Shown here: positions 1 to 8,850 of the stretch, in pieces
How positions within the stretch are numbered: the first letter of the stretch is position 1
How the letters are laid out: the number at the start of each line of letters is the position of its first letter
Assembly (NCBI GenBank): GCA_026075535.2
Contig: AP026542.1
Coordinates: forward strand, 7,812,001-7,876,000
DNA from: Tricholoma matsutake
Lineage: Eukaryota; Basidiomycota; Agaricomycetes; Agaricales; Tricholomataceae
Length of the DNA: 64,000 bases
Reading direction: 5' to 3'
Program-made: the position numbers and the translations under genes
The notes under the pieces: generated by a model
Database searches by the model: none
Told to the model about the DNA's origin: nothing
Seen by the model: the letters and a program-made list of their open reading frames with translations, nothing else

Positions 1-542
1 CTTCGAGGATCCTGGCTAGGTGAGTGGTGTCTATGAAAGAGTAGTCTAGGTCCCTATGGGGGCTTAGAGTGGGTGTGGGATGCCTGCTTCAATGCTCGCC
101 CAAGTCGACGCACTCATTTAGTTGGGGGAGGTCTGGCTCAGGGGGAGGGACATTGTTACTGGACTGCTGGTCGTCTCTGGGGCTTCCAACCTCCATGCTA
201 TGTGAGTCACTACTACTAGGGACAAGCTACACTGACTACCTGTTGGAATACACCGTCGCTAAAAGGGGCCGGGTGATGGTGCCCCCTGATAGCTAGGTCG
301 ATGCTCTGGTGGCCACATTTCACCACCGACTCCTCACCTCTGGTGCTCACTCCTCTGGGGTGTTATGACCCGGGTTCAATCTTCTCCCACCAGGCAACAG
401 GATGCGCGGCCTGTTCGCCCCCTCGGAGCGTTTGGAGGCTATATTGGGTGGACCTGGAACTGAGATAAGGGGCCATCTGTTATCGACCTTACACTACGTA
501 CTTTGACTGTTATTGTCATTTACCTGTGTGGACTCACTCTCA

Positions 543-1185
543 ATGCCCAAACGGCTGAACAGAGACCAAACCGCACGCTGGGGCCTTCATGACCCCACCT
601 TGATTACGGGTGACATTGTTGGTGATGATGCCCAAGACTACGACACCCAGTTCTCACAGAACGAACTGGAGGTAGCAGCTGCCCTAGGCAGTTTGAGATC
701 TGTGGGCCGGGGAGGACCTCCCCGACCCTGACGACTACGTGGACTCTCTTGCTAGGCAGGAGGCCCTCGCTTACACTGCACGCTGTGTATTTCGATCACT
801 TGCATCACATACCAGTACTAACTTGCTCCTGATGCCCAAGCGGACAACCAGAGACGATCGTTCCAACGATCCTACGCCTCCGGCAGCTGTTCCAGCTTCC
901 TGTGTGGCGATGCCAACAGCTCTAGCAGAGCTCCAATCTGGGGAACCCTTGTTCCCAGTACAGTGCCATCATCATCACAGATGGCTGTGCTGCTACTTGT
1001 GTGGGGCATCCTGCTCCACACCCATCACCGCCAGTCTGCTGGCTGCTGTCGGGTTGGTGACAAATGTTGCTACCCTTTACGTTCTCCCCGCTGCGGGGGG
1101 GAAATTGCTATCGAGTGCATGTGCTGGCAGTGCATTTGCTCGAGGGGGGCTTTGGCCCCCTGCTTACGGCAGTTCCGGTGAATAA
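543..1185 (+). pseudogene. TME protein ORF, group C: frameshifted and internally deleted
   Basis: The ORF opens at ATG 543 (MPKRLNRDQT...) and matches group A proteins for about 55 residues. It then shifts frame and stops at 729-731. A second frame (739-1185) carries remnants of the conserved C-terminal part (around LARQEAL and the GEP motif). Most of the conserved core (GTVxxSAxPxxERNAW) is missing. A second start-like MPKRTTRDD sits inside at about 832. TME-3 and TME-4 have the same lesions, so they predate amplification. No functional protein is expected. Confidence 0.7.
1144..1160 (+). other. GC-rich hairpin in TME 3' UTR
   Basis: A run of G followed by TTT and a run of C forms a strong stem-loop just after the ORF. 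Every TME copy has a version with a slightly different loop (for example 5590-5607, 20909-20931, 47704-47712 partial). Its role is unknown. Confidence 0.5.
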
Positions 1186-1569
1186 CCAGGTGAACAACCA
1201 GCTGCCACATTACTGTTACTCGTGCATGACACGGTGATGGTCCACCTCGTTCATCCAGGGTGGTCAATCCTCGTTGGCTGGGAGTATGCAGACGGTTATT
1301 CCTCCTGCAAGGGGGGATTTATGGTGAATTGACACTGCTGCGCCTGATCTGACTTTGGTTGGATATGTGGCTGGGGGACCGCTTTGCACCAGCTGACGAT
1401 CTAATGGCTAGCTTCGGGAGGGGGTCTCCCCCTCCAGATTATTGCCTTTCCTGGCTGAGAGGCCAACGTCTGTGGCACTGCCCGCCTAAAGTGGCTAAAA
1501 CGAGGACCTGGGTAGAATATGGGTGAGGGGAAGCGTAGTTATAGTAGTACCCAAGTTTGTATCCTGCTC

Positions 1570-1610
1570 TGTGGACTGCGATCGAGCCCCGCGTTATAAA
1601 TTGTTGACCC
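1570..1610 (+). promoter_or_regulatory. TME 3' tail stem-loop, likely RT recognition signal
   Basis: The last ~40 bases before poly(A) read GTGGACTGCG...CCGCG followed by TTATAAATTGTTGACCC. The flanking GTGG and CCGC can pair around a 14-base loop. The LINE tail (2763-2804) has the same arrangement and nearly the same bases. LINEs of the stringent type recognise such 3' structures; that this one does so is inferred. Confidence 0.6.
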
Positions 1611-1640
1611 AAAAAAAAAAAAAAAAAAAAAAAAAAAACT

Positions 1641-2297
1641 ACGGGCATTGAGTCCCTAATCGATCCAAAACCACGTTCTGGGCAAATCTTCGCCCTGGAC
1701 GCTTGTCGCTCTTTTCGCCCCTGGCTAGCTGGGGACGAGGAGAGAAACGTCACATTCTGGCATGTCCCCTCGAAATTCGAGTGGAACGTACACAAGATGG
1801 CTCACGATGTAGCTACATCGACCAAGATCTCCGTGGGCAGACACCCGCGGACGTCCTTAGACTACCTTAAAAACCAGGTCGAAAAGGTCATTTGTAAGGA
1901 TTGGCACACCCGGTTCTCAGATCCGGTGTATCGTGGTCGGCACTTCTACCAACTCAAGGGAGTAGGTGGAAAGCCAGTTTTACCCTCGACTCACAAAGGT
2001 GGGCCGTGGCTGAAAGTTATGGGGAGCAACACTACGTTGACTTCCCGTTCAACTCGTATGATCACTGGCCATGCTCCTATAGGGGAGTATTGTCAACGTT
2101 TATCCCTTGACGGGGAATACCAATGTTGGTGCCTTGGTCACGAGATTCAAACTCGAGACCATCTACTGTGCGTCTGCCCCAAGGTGGATTGCAAAGAAAC
2201 TTGTGCAAGCCCAGACTCTGTCGAAGGCTTCACCGAATTTATGGACAACAACCCTGCACTAGGGTCGTTCAACTCACTCGCGTGGGATCCAGGATAG
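1641..2297 (+). pseudogene. LINE ORF2, C-terminal RNase H and zinc-knuckle fragment
   Basis: The frame starts at TTGIESLIDPK and runs without a stop to the usual end, SLAWDPG, at 2297. It covers the last RNase H segment, with WHVPSKFEWNVHK and the AHDVAT histidine/aspartate, and the C-terminal knuckle (CWCLG...DHLLCVC). The rest of the ORF was displaced by the TME-1 insertion, so this is a separated 3' piece rather than a gene. The knuckle is typical of Tad/I-type LINEs. Confidence 0.75.
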
Positions 2298-2643
2298 GTT
2301 GTGCGCGCAGGGCGTATGACCCCCGTCTGGTTCTAGCTAGTGTTATCGGTATGTCGGGGTGGCTGTAGGGCACCAGGCGAGTCCGTTAACCCTCATAAAG
2401 GGGGCCCACCCATGTTCAGGAGCGACTGTCAGGGAGGGGGACACGAAACTAGGTACTGGTTCGGGGAGGCGCCTGAGCGCTTCCAGATCCGCTGTCGGTT
2501 ATGCGTTACAGCTTCGACGCTGGCTACGCTTTCCTTTCCGAGCTGAGAGGCTCATGCCAGGGCGGCAGTATCCCCTAAATCTTGCACTCATACCTGTAGG
2601 GATTCGGGGAACACGATCATCAAGCTCGGGTTGTCGGTACGCC

Positions 2644-2690
2644 ACCACTGGCAAGTCTGTTTACTCGATAAAGGGGGCCCCCTTAGTGGT
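2644..2690 (+). other. Palindromic hairpin in LINE 3' UTR
   Basis: CCACTGG and TTAGTGG flank a perfect 14-base palindrome, AAGGGGGCCCCCTT (2671-2684). Other LINE 3' ends keep the same structure (about 8455-8470 antisense, 24291-24304, 53087-53100, 55214-55228). It probably folds in the RNA and lies about 120 bases upstream of the tail. Confidence 0.5.
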
Positions 2691-2762
2691 CATTGCAGCT
2701 ATCCAGGTGGTTGGTGTAAGGATCAGCAGGAGGGCGTAGTGTACTTCGTGTGTACGTCTCTA

Positions 2763-2804
2763 CCGCGGACTGCGATCGGGCGCCGCGTTATAAACTTTTG
2801 ACCC
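2763..2804 (+). promoter_or_regulatory. LINE 3' tail stem-loop, likely RT recognition signal
   Basis: CGCGG and CCGCG can pair around a 14-base loop, followed by TTATAAACTTTTGACCC and poly(A). All LINE copies with a 3' end share it (8327-8368 antisense, 24395-24436, 53183-53224, 55320-55361, 60428-60469), and so do all TME copies with small changes. Only the LINE encodes an RT, so it is the likely source of the signal. Confidence 0.6.
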
Positions 2805-2819
2805 AAAAAAAAAAAAAAA

Positions 2820-5114
2820 GGAAGGGCCTGGATCCCGTTCTCCGTCACGGAAATGAAAGAAGCGCTAAATGCGTGTTCTTCCCATTCTGCTCCAGGTCCC
2901 GATCATGTTACATGGTCGCACCTAAAACACTGGTGTAGCAACCCAGAAGTGGCAGGGCTCATCACCCGCATTGCTGAGGCATGCATCACTGCTGGCCATT
3001 GGCCGGCTCACTTTAAGGAATCCCTGTCGGTCATCATCCTGAAACCAGGGAAACCTAATTACTCCACCCCAAAGTCGTTCAGGCCCATCATGCTATTGAA
3101 CACTCTGGGCAAATTAGTCGAAAAAATGTTGTCTAGATGACTCCAATTCGACGGTGTTGCACACAAGGCCTTCGAGTAAAATCAGTTCGGGGGTGTCGCC
3201 CAGCGTTCCACTGAGGATGCAGGAATCTACCTTACCCACCTGGTCAGAGCAGGGTGGGCCAAGGGGCTTAAAACGAGTGTTGTCGCATTCGACATCACTC
3301 AGTTCTTTCCCTCCCTGAACCATCAGGTTCTGCTGGAGATCATCTCGCGGTCGGGATTCCCTGTGCAAGTAGTGAATTTCTTCCGTTCATACCTTGTCGG
3401 TCGTAAAATGACTTACAAATGGAACACTTTCTCGTCTGGCTCCTTTGCAGCCAATGTGGGAGTGGGACAAGGCAGAGCCTTGTCCCCAGTCTTATTGGTG
3501 TTGTATCTGACGCCCATTATGAAACTCTTCAGAAGAAGCGAAATCAGCAGAGATGTCGATCTCATGTCCTATGTGGACGATGGCACCCTCATCGCCCGCT
3601 CTCCACAGCTGGAGGATAACCTCCCCCTTCTCAAAAAAGTGTATGGCTGGATCTTCCAGGCATTCACTTCCCTCGGACTTGTCCTTGAACATGACAAGTC
3701 TGAAATATTCCACTTCTCAAGGGCGAGGTGTTTCACTCCCTTACCCATATTGACCTCGGCTTTGCTCCTTACATGGGCAATACCCCTTCAAACCCAAAGT
3801 TACCTGGAGGTACCTTGGATTTTTCTTTGACTGCAAACTCTCCTTCAAGGAGCATATGCGGTTCTATTGCACCAAAGCCCTTACCACTGCAAGGGCAATG
3901 GGAATGCTTGGCAATTCTGTGAGAGGGCTAACCCCTATGCAGAAACGCCTTTTGTACCGCTCATGTGTCGTACCTATCATGACATATGGACTGAGACTCT
4001 GGCATTTCAAAGGCGCTCGCGTCAAAGGTGTCATCAAAACGCTGGCCCAAGTGCAGTCCATTGCTGGTCGTTGGATCCTTGGTGCATTCAGAACCACCCC
4101 TATCGGCGGTCTGGAAAGTATCGCAGGGCTGCTGCCTATGCAGCTGTTACTGCGCCGTCTGGTCAACAGGGGAGTACTTCGGACCCACTTGCTGGCCCCA
4201 TCACACCCCCTGAGAGCAATCTTAGGGCCTAATCACGTCGGCACTACCCACTCTCATGAGCTAGGACTCTGGGGAGGAAACGTGCTCAACACACTCACTC
4301 TACAGGGTCCATCCGTCGCTTCAGCTGCAGCTTTGGCCCTCGTACCACGCGATGAATTCGACCCCTTTGAGGAAGAAAGCGCACCCGGAAACAGAGTGAA
4401 GGATTTATTCCCCACTCGCTTTTCCTCTCATCGACTCACCTCTAAGGAGGATGGGGCGAGGAGTTCTTACAGGAGTGACCTCGACAAAGCCTGGGCTTTG
4501 GCTCAGATGGAGGATGACACTCTCGTCGTCGCAGTGGACGCTTCGGTACCCAGATGCTAAATTCCAAGCTGTCGCTTGTACTCTCGTCTTCAGACAGGGG
4601 GAACAAGTAGATCGCGTTGTCTCAGCCTCTGGGAGGAGAACCCCCCCGGAAGTCAAACTCTTCACTCTCCAACTGGGAGTATCCGCTGCGTGTAGCAGGG
4701 GATGCAAAAAGTTGGTGATATTCTCGGACTCTACCACGGGCATCAAGTCCCTCATAGATCCAAAACCATGCTCTGGGCAAATCTTTGCTCTGGATGCCTG
4801 TCGCTCTCTTCGTCCCTGGCTAGCTGGGGACGTGGAGAGAAATGTAACATTCTGGCATGTCCCCTCAAAGTTTGAGTGGAACGTACACAAGATGGCTCAC
4901 GATGTAGCTACATCTACCAAGATCTCCGTGGGCAGACACCTGCGGACGTCTTTAGACTACCTTAAAAACCAGGTCGAAAAGGCCGTTTGCAAGGATTGGC
5001 ACACCCAGTTCTCAGATCCGGCGTATCGTGGACGGCATTTCTACCAACTCAAAGGAGTAGGTGGAAAACGGGTAGTACCCTCGACTCACAAAGGTGGGCC
5101 ATGGCTGAAAGTAA
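2820..5114 (+). mobile_element. LINE copy L2, RT to C-terminal region, truncated both ends
   Basis: A sense-strand LINE begins abruptly in the N-terminal part of the RT region, directly after the L1 poly(A), and stops at 5114 within THKGGPWLKV, where TME-2 begins. L1 may have inserted into L2 with the other half of L2 outside the window. The sequence right of TME-2 is antisense LINE, so the L2 right side is rearranged or lost. Confidence 0.75.
2822..5114 (+). pseudogene. LINE ORF2 fragment: RT and RNase H with several stops
   Basis: The translation covers the RT fingers and palm (FRPIMLLNTLGKLVEK, SYVDDGTLIA with YVDD at 3570-3581), the thumb, and RNase H (SDSTTGIKSL). It is broken by TGA at 3138-3140, TAA near 3177 where sister copies have CAA, a frameshift near 3745 and another near 4553. 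It is the most decayed RT here and cannot be active. Confidence 0.75.
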
Positions 5115-5700
5115 TTTTTTTTTTTTTTTTTTGGGTCAACAATTTATAATGCAGGGCTCGATCGCAATCCGCGGAGCAGGATACAAACTTGGGTACTACT
5201 ATAACTACGCTTCCCCTTGCCCATCTCCTACCCAGGTCCTCGTTTTAGCCACTTTAGGCAGGCAGTGCTACAAATGTTGGCCTCTCAGCCAGGAAAGGCA
5301 ATAATCCGGAGGGGGAGCCCACCCCTCCCGAAGCTAGCCATTAGGTCGCCTACTGGAGCAAAACGGTCCCCCAGCCACATATCCAACCAAAGTCAGACCA
5401 GGTGCAGCAGTGTTAATTCACCATAAATCCCCCCTTGCAGGAGGAATAACCATCTGTGTATTTCCAGCCAACGAGGATTGACCACCCCAGGTGAATGAGG
5501 TGGACCATCACCGTGTTGTGCACGAGTGACAGTAATGAGGCAGGTGGTTGTTCACCTGGTTATTCACCGTGACTGGCGTAAGTAGGGGGCCTAGGCCCCC
5601 CTCGAGCAAATGCACACATGTGCATGCAGTCGATGACATCATCCCCCCTGCAGCGGGGGGAAGGTATAGGGAGGCGACACCATGTCACCGTCCTAATAAT

Positions 5701-5722
5701 GGCCACCAGTTACTTGGTGGCC
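5701..5722 (-). other. Stem-loop in TME 3' UTR
   Basis: GGCCACCA and TGGTGGCC form an 8-bp stem with a 6-base loop. It recurs in other copies (21029-21050, 33651-33672, 43436-43457) with mostly stem-preserving changes. Function unknown. Confidence 0.5.
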
Positions 5723-5751
5723 GTGAATGTAGAGGGGGATAGGCCCCTGTA

Positions 5752-6557
5752 CTAGTTGCGGCGCTGCTGTCCACGAGGACCCCGAGGACGACAGCGCCAT
5801 GCTGGGGACGAGGGTTCCCCAGATTGAGGCTCTGATCGAGCAGTGTGCATCGCCGCATAGGAAGCCTGGAAGGCTGCTGGAGACGTGAGATCCAGAGGAG
5901 TCGGAGCAGCTGCTAGTTCCGCCGACATCGTCTCAGACAGTCGCCAGGTGGTCGTGAATAACTCCCAAGCCATTTGGCGCCATGTGTTCCTCTCTGCAGG
6001 GGGAATGGCAGATGTATGGACAGTACCAATAAACATGGTCATCACGTCCAGTTGGTGTAGCATGGCATGAGAGGTGGCTTCGATTTCCAACCTCTCATTC
6101 ACAGATAGCGGCACTTTGTCCTCCACCAACTCAGGGATGGGGGGCAAAGGCGGTAACGGGGCAGGGGATGCCTCCGGATAGAAGAGCTCGGCCATGCCAA
6201 GCTCCTGTGTATACATGTCCTCACATTCGAGACTGCGAGTCCATCGTTTATGTGTGACATGGACGTCCTGCGCCCACAGCACACAGTCGATTGTTTGCCT
6301 CGAGGCTAGTTTGGGGCTACTCTTGGCGTAATCGAGGGCCTCTTGCATAGCAAGAGAGTCCTCATCATCATCATTGTCAGGGTTGGAGAGGTCTTCTCCG
6401 GCCCATAGATATCTAACTGCCTGTAGGGCAGTAGCTACATCCGGATCGTCTTGATCGTACTGGGTGTCGTAGTCTTGGATGCCATCATCATAGATGTCGC
6501 CCGTAATCAGGGAGGGGTTGTGTAGACCCCAGCGTGGTGTTTGGACTCTGGTTCGCC
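5752..6557 (-). pseudogene. TME protein ORF, group A, lacking first codons
   Basis: The frame is open from RTRVQTPRWG to the normal stop at 5752-5754, about 265 codons. It has the acidic stretch, the QELGMAELFYPE motif, the PELVEDKVPLS motif, the conserved ERNTWRQMAWELFTTTW core and the Arg-rich tail. The original start MPKR is lost by 5' truncation. A later Met (6348) could start a 198-residue product. Function is unknown; see TME-12 for the intact form. Confidence 0.6.
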
Positions 6558-6558
6558 A

Positions 6559-7213
6559 TTTTTTTTGCGGTCCACCACGGGGCAGACGCGTAATAGATGA
6601 TCCCGAGTTTGAATCTCAGGGCCAAGGCACCAACATTGGTACTCCCTGTCGAGGGAGAGACATTGACGATACTCCCCTATGGGAGCATGGCCAGTGATCA
6701 TACAAGTTGCACGGGAAGTCATTGTAGTGTTGTTTCCCATTACTTTCAGCCAAGGCCCACCTTTGTGAGTCAAGGGTAACACCGGTTTTCCACCCACTCC
6801 TTTGAGCTGGTAGAAGTGCCATCCATGATACGCCGGATCTGAGAACCGGGTGTGCCAATCCTTACAAATGGCCTTTTTGACCTGGTTTTTAAGGTAGTCT
6901 AGAGATGTCCGCCGGTGTCTGCCCACGGAGATCTTGGTCCATGAAGCTACATCGTGAGCCTTCTTGTGCACGTTCCACTCAAATTTCGAGGGGATGTGCC
7001 AGAATCTGACGTTCCTCTCCTCATCCCCGGCTAGCCAGGGCCGAAGTGAGCGACAAGCATCCAGAGCAAAGATCTGCCCAGAACGTGGTTTAGGGTCTAC
7101 GAGGGACTCAATGCCCGTGGTAGAATCCGAGAATATCACCAACTTTTTGCACCCTCTGCTGCAAGCAGCTGAGACACCTAGTTGGAGAGCAAAGAGTTCG
7201 ACTTCCGGGGGGG
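6559..7213 (-). pseudogene. LINE copy L3: RNase H and C-terminal fragment
   Basis: This antisense LINE piece reads from PEVELFALQLG through SDSTTGIESL, WHIPSKFEWNVHK and the C-terminal knuckle (CWCLG...DHLLRVC) to VDRKK, open throughout. TME-3's tail cuts it at 7213 and TME-2's 5' end at 6558. It could be the same original element as L5 (14861-16866), with the RT region lost between them; that is inference. Confidence 0.7.
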
Positions 7214-8307
7214 TTTTTTTTTTTTTTTTTGGGTCAACAATTTATAACGCGGGCCTCAATTGCAGTCTGCGGAGCAGGATACAAACTTGGGTACTACTAT
7301 AACTATGCGTTCCCCTCGCCCATCTCCTACCCAGGTCCTTGTTGCCACTTTAGGCGGGCAGTGCCACAGACGTTGGCATCTTAGCCAGGAAAGGCAATAA
7401 TCCGGAGGGGGAGCCCCCCCCTCCCGAAGCTAGCCATTAGATCGCCCACTGGAGCAAAATGGTCCCCCGGCCACATATCCGACCATAGTCAAATCAGGCG
7501 CAGTGGTGTCAATTCACCATAAATCCCCCTTGCGGGAGGAATAACCGTCTGCGTATTTCCAGCCAACGAGGATTGACCACCCCAGACGAATGAGGTGGAC
7601 CATCACTGTGTTGTGCACGAGTGACAGTAACGAGGTGGGTGGTTGTTCACCTGGTTATTCACCGTGACTGCTGTAAGTAGGGGGCCAAGGCCCCCCTCGA
7701 GCAAACGCGCTGCAAGCACATGCACTCGATAGCAGTTTCCCCCCCGCAGCGGGGAGAACGTAAAGGGCAGCGACACTTGTCACCAACCTGACAGCAGCCA
7801 GCGAACTGGTGGTAATGGGTGTGGAGCGGAATGCCCCACACTAGTAATGGCACGGCCATGTGTAACGATGATGGCACTGTACTGGGGACGAGGGTTCCCC
7901 AGATTGAAGCTCTGCTGGAGCTATTGGCATCGCCACATAGGAAGCTGGGACAGCTGCCGGAGGCATAGGATCGTTGGAACGATCATCTCTGGTTGTCCAT
8001 TTGGGCATTAAGAGCAAGTTAGTACTGGTATATGATGCTATTGATCGAAATACGCAGCATGCAGCATAAGTGAGGGCCTCCTGCATAGCAAGAAAGTCCT
8101 CGTAATCATCTGGGTCGGGGAGGTCCCCCCCAACCCACAGATCTCAAACTGCCTAGGGCAGCTGCTACCTCTAGTTCGTTCTGTGCAAACTGGGTGTCGT
8201 AGTCTTGGGCATCACCGTCAAAGATGTCGCCCATGAACAGGGAGGGGTCGTGTAGACCCCGGTGAGATGGATGGTCTCTGGTTTGCCGTTTAGGCATAGA
8301 GAGTGAG
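7214..8307 (-). mobile_element. TME-3: group C element, 5' part missing
   Basis: Poly(T) at 7214-7230 is followed by the reversed TME tail, 3' UTR and group C ORF, ending 10 bases upstream of the ORF ATG, where the L4 tail begins. L4 may have inserted here, but the rest of TME-3 is not found beyond L4's 5' end, so part of the target was deleted. Confidence 0.8.
7841..8297 (-). pseudogene. TME protein ORF, group C, frameshifted
   Basis: ATG at 8297 opens MPKRQTRDHP..., which ends after 63 codons at 8106 through the same frameshift as TME-1 and TME-4. A second frame (8086-7841) starts MQEALTYAA and contains an inner MPKWTTRDD and the GEPSSP motif. The middle core is deleted. No working protein is expected. 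Confidence 0.65.
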
Positions 8308-8850
8308 TTTTTTTTTTTTTTTTTTTGGGTCAAAAGTTTATAACGCGGCGCCCGATCGCAGTCCACGGTAGAGACATACAAACAAAGTACACTACGCCCA
8401 GCCCAAGTCCTCCTCCTGCTGATCTTCGCACCAACCACCTGGATAGCTGCGATGACCACTAAGGGGGCCCCCTTTATTGAGTAAACGGACTTGCCAGTGG
8501 TGGCGTACTGACAACCTGAGCTTGACGATGTCGTGTCCCCCGAATCCCTACGGGTATGAGTGCAAGATTTAGGGGAAACTGCCGCCCCGACGTGAGCCTC
8601 TCAGCTCGGAAAGGAAGGTGTATTCAGCGACATGGCTGGAACGCACTACCGACAGTGGGTCTGAAAGTGCTCAGGCGCCTCCCCGAACCAGTACCTAGTT
8701 TCGTGTCCCCCCTCCCTGACAGTCGCTCCTGAACACGGGTGGGCCCCCTTTATGAGGGTTAACGGACTTGTCTGGTGCCCAACGGCCACCCCGACATACC
8801 GATAACACTAGCTAGAACCAGACGGGGGTCATACGCCCTGCGCGCACAAC

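Larger units (their letters stand above)
1..1638 (+). mobile_element. TME-1: tail-mimic non-autonomous retroelement, group C, 5' end outside window
   Basis: The sequence matches TME-4 (18073-19942) almost base for base from its leader onward and ends with the family tail TTATAAATTGTTGACCC and 28 A (1611-1638). The first ~250 bases of a full element lie off the window. It holds the leader (1-542), a broken ORF (543-1185) and a 3' UTR with GC-rich hairpins. There is no RT. It sits in LINE L1, which resumes at 1639 in the RNase H region. The left TSD is not visible. Confidence 0.85.
1639..2819 (+). mobile_element. LINE copy L1, 3' part (RNase H to poly(A))
   Basis: This is the 3' end of a sense-strand LINE interrupted by TME-1. 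It contains the end of ORF2 (1641-2297), a 3' UTR of about 510 bases and a poly(A) run (2805-2819). The 3' UTR has two related blocks, CATAAAGGGGGCCC near 2396 and GATAAAGGGGGCCC near 2667. The upstream half must lie left of the window. Confidence 0.85.
5115..6558 (-). mobile_element. TME-2: group A element, 5' truncated
   Basis: An antisense TME starts with poly(T) 5115-5132 (its poly(A) tail) and runs through the 3' UTR into the ORF. It ends at about 6558, a few codons after the normal ATG. The leader is missing, as in 5'-truncated target-primed insertions. The two flanks are different LINE fragments in opposite orientation (L2 sense, L3 antisense) and share no TSD. Confidence 0.8.

Noticed and set aside
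69..296. 75-codon open frame in the TME leader, same length in TME-1, -4, -5, -6 and -10
   Set aside because: It starts with GTG, not ATG, and no upstream ATG exists in the frame. Length conservation follows from near-identical copies. Not called as a gene.
1797..2297. Independent 166-aa gene with a zinc-binding motif
   Set aside because: It is the C-terminus of LINE ORF2, with an open frame continuing upstream to 1641.
2760..2804. tRNA-like or Pol III B-box in the element tail
   Set aside because: The reverse strand reads somewhat like GGTTCGATTCC, but there is no cloverleaf and no A box. A SINE origin is not supported.
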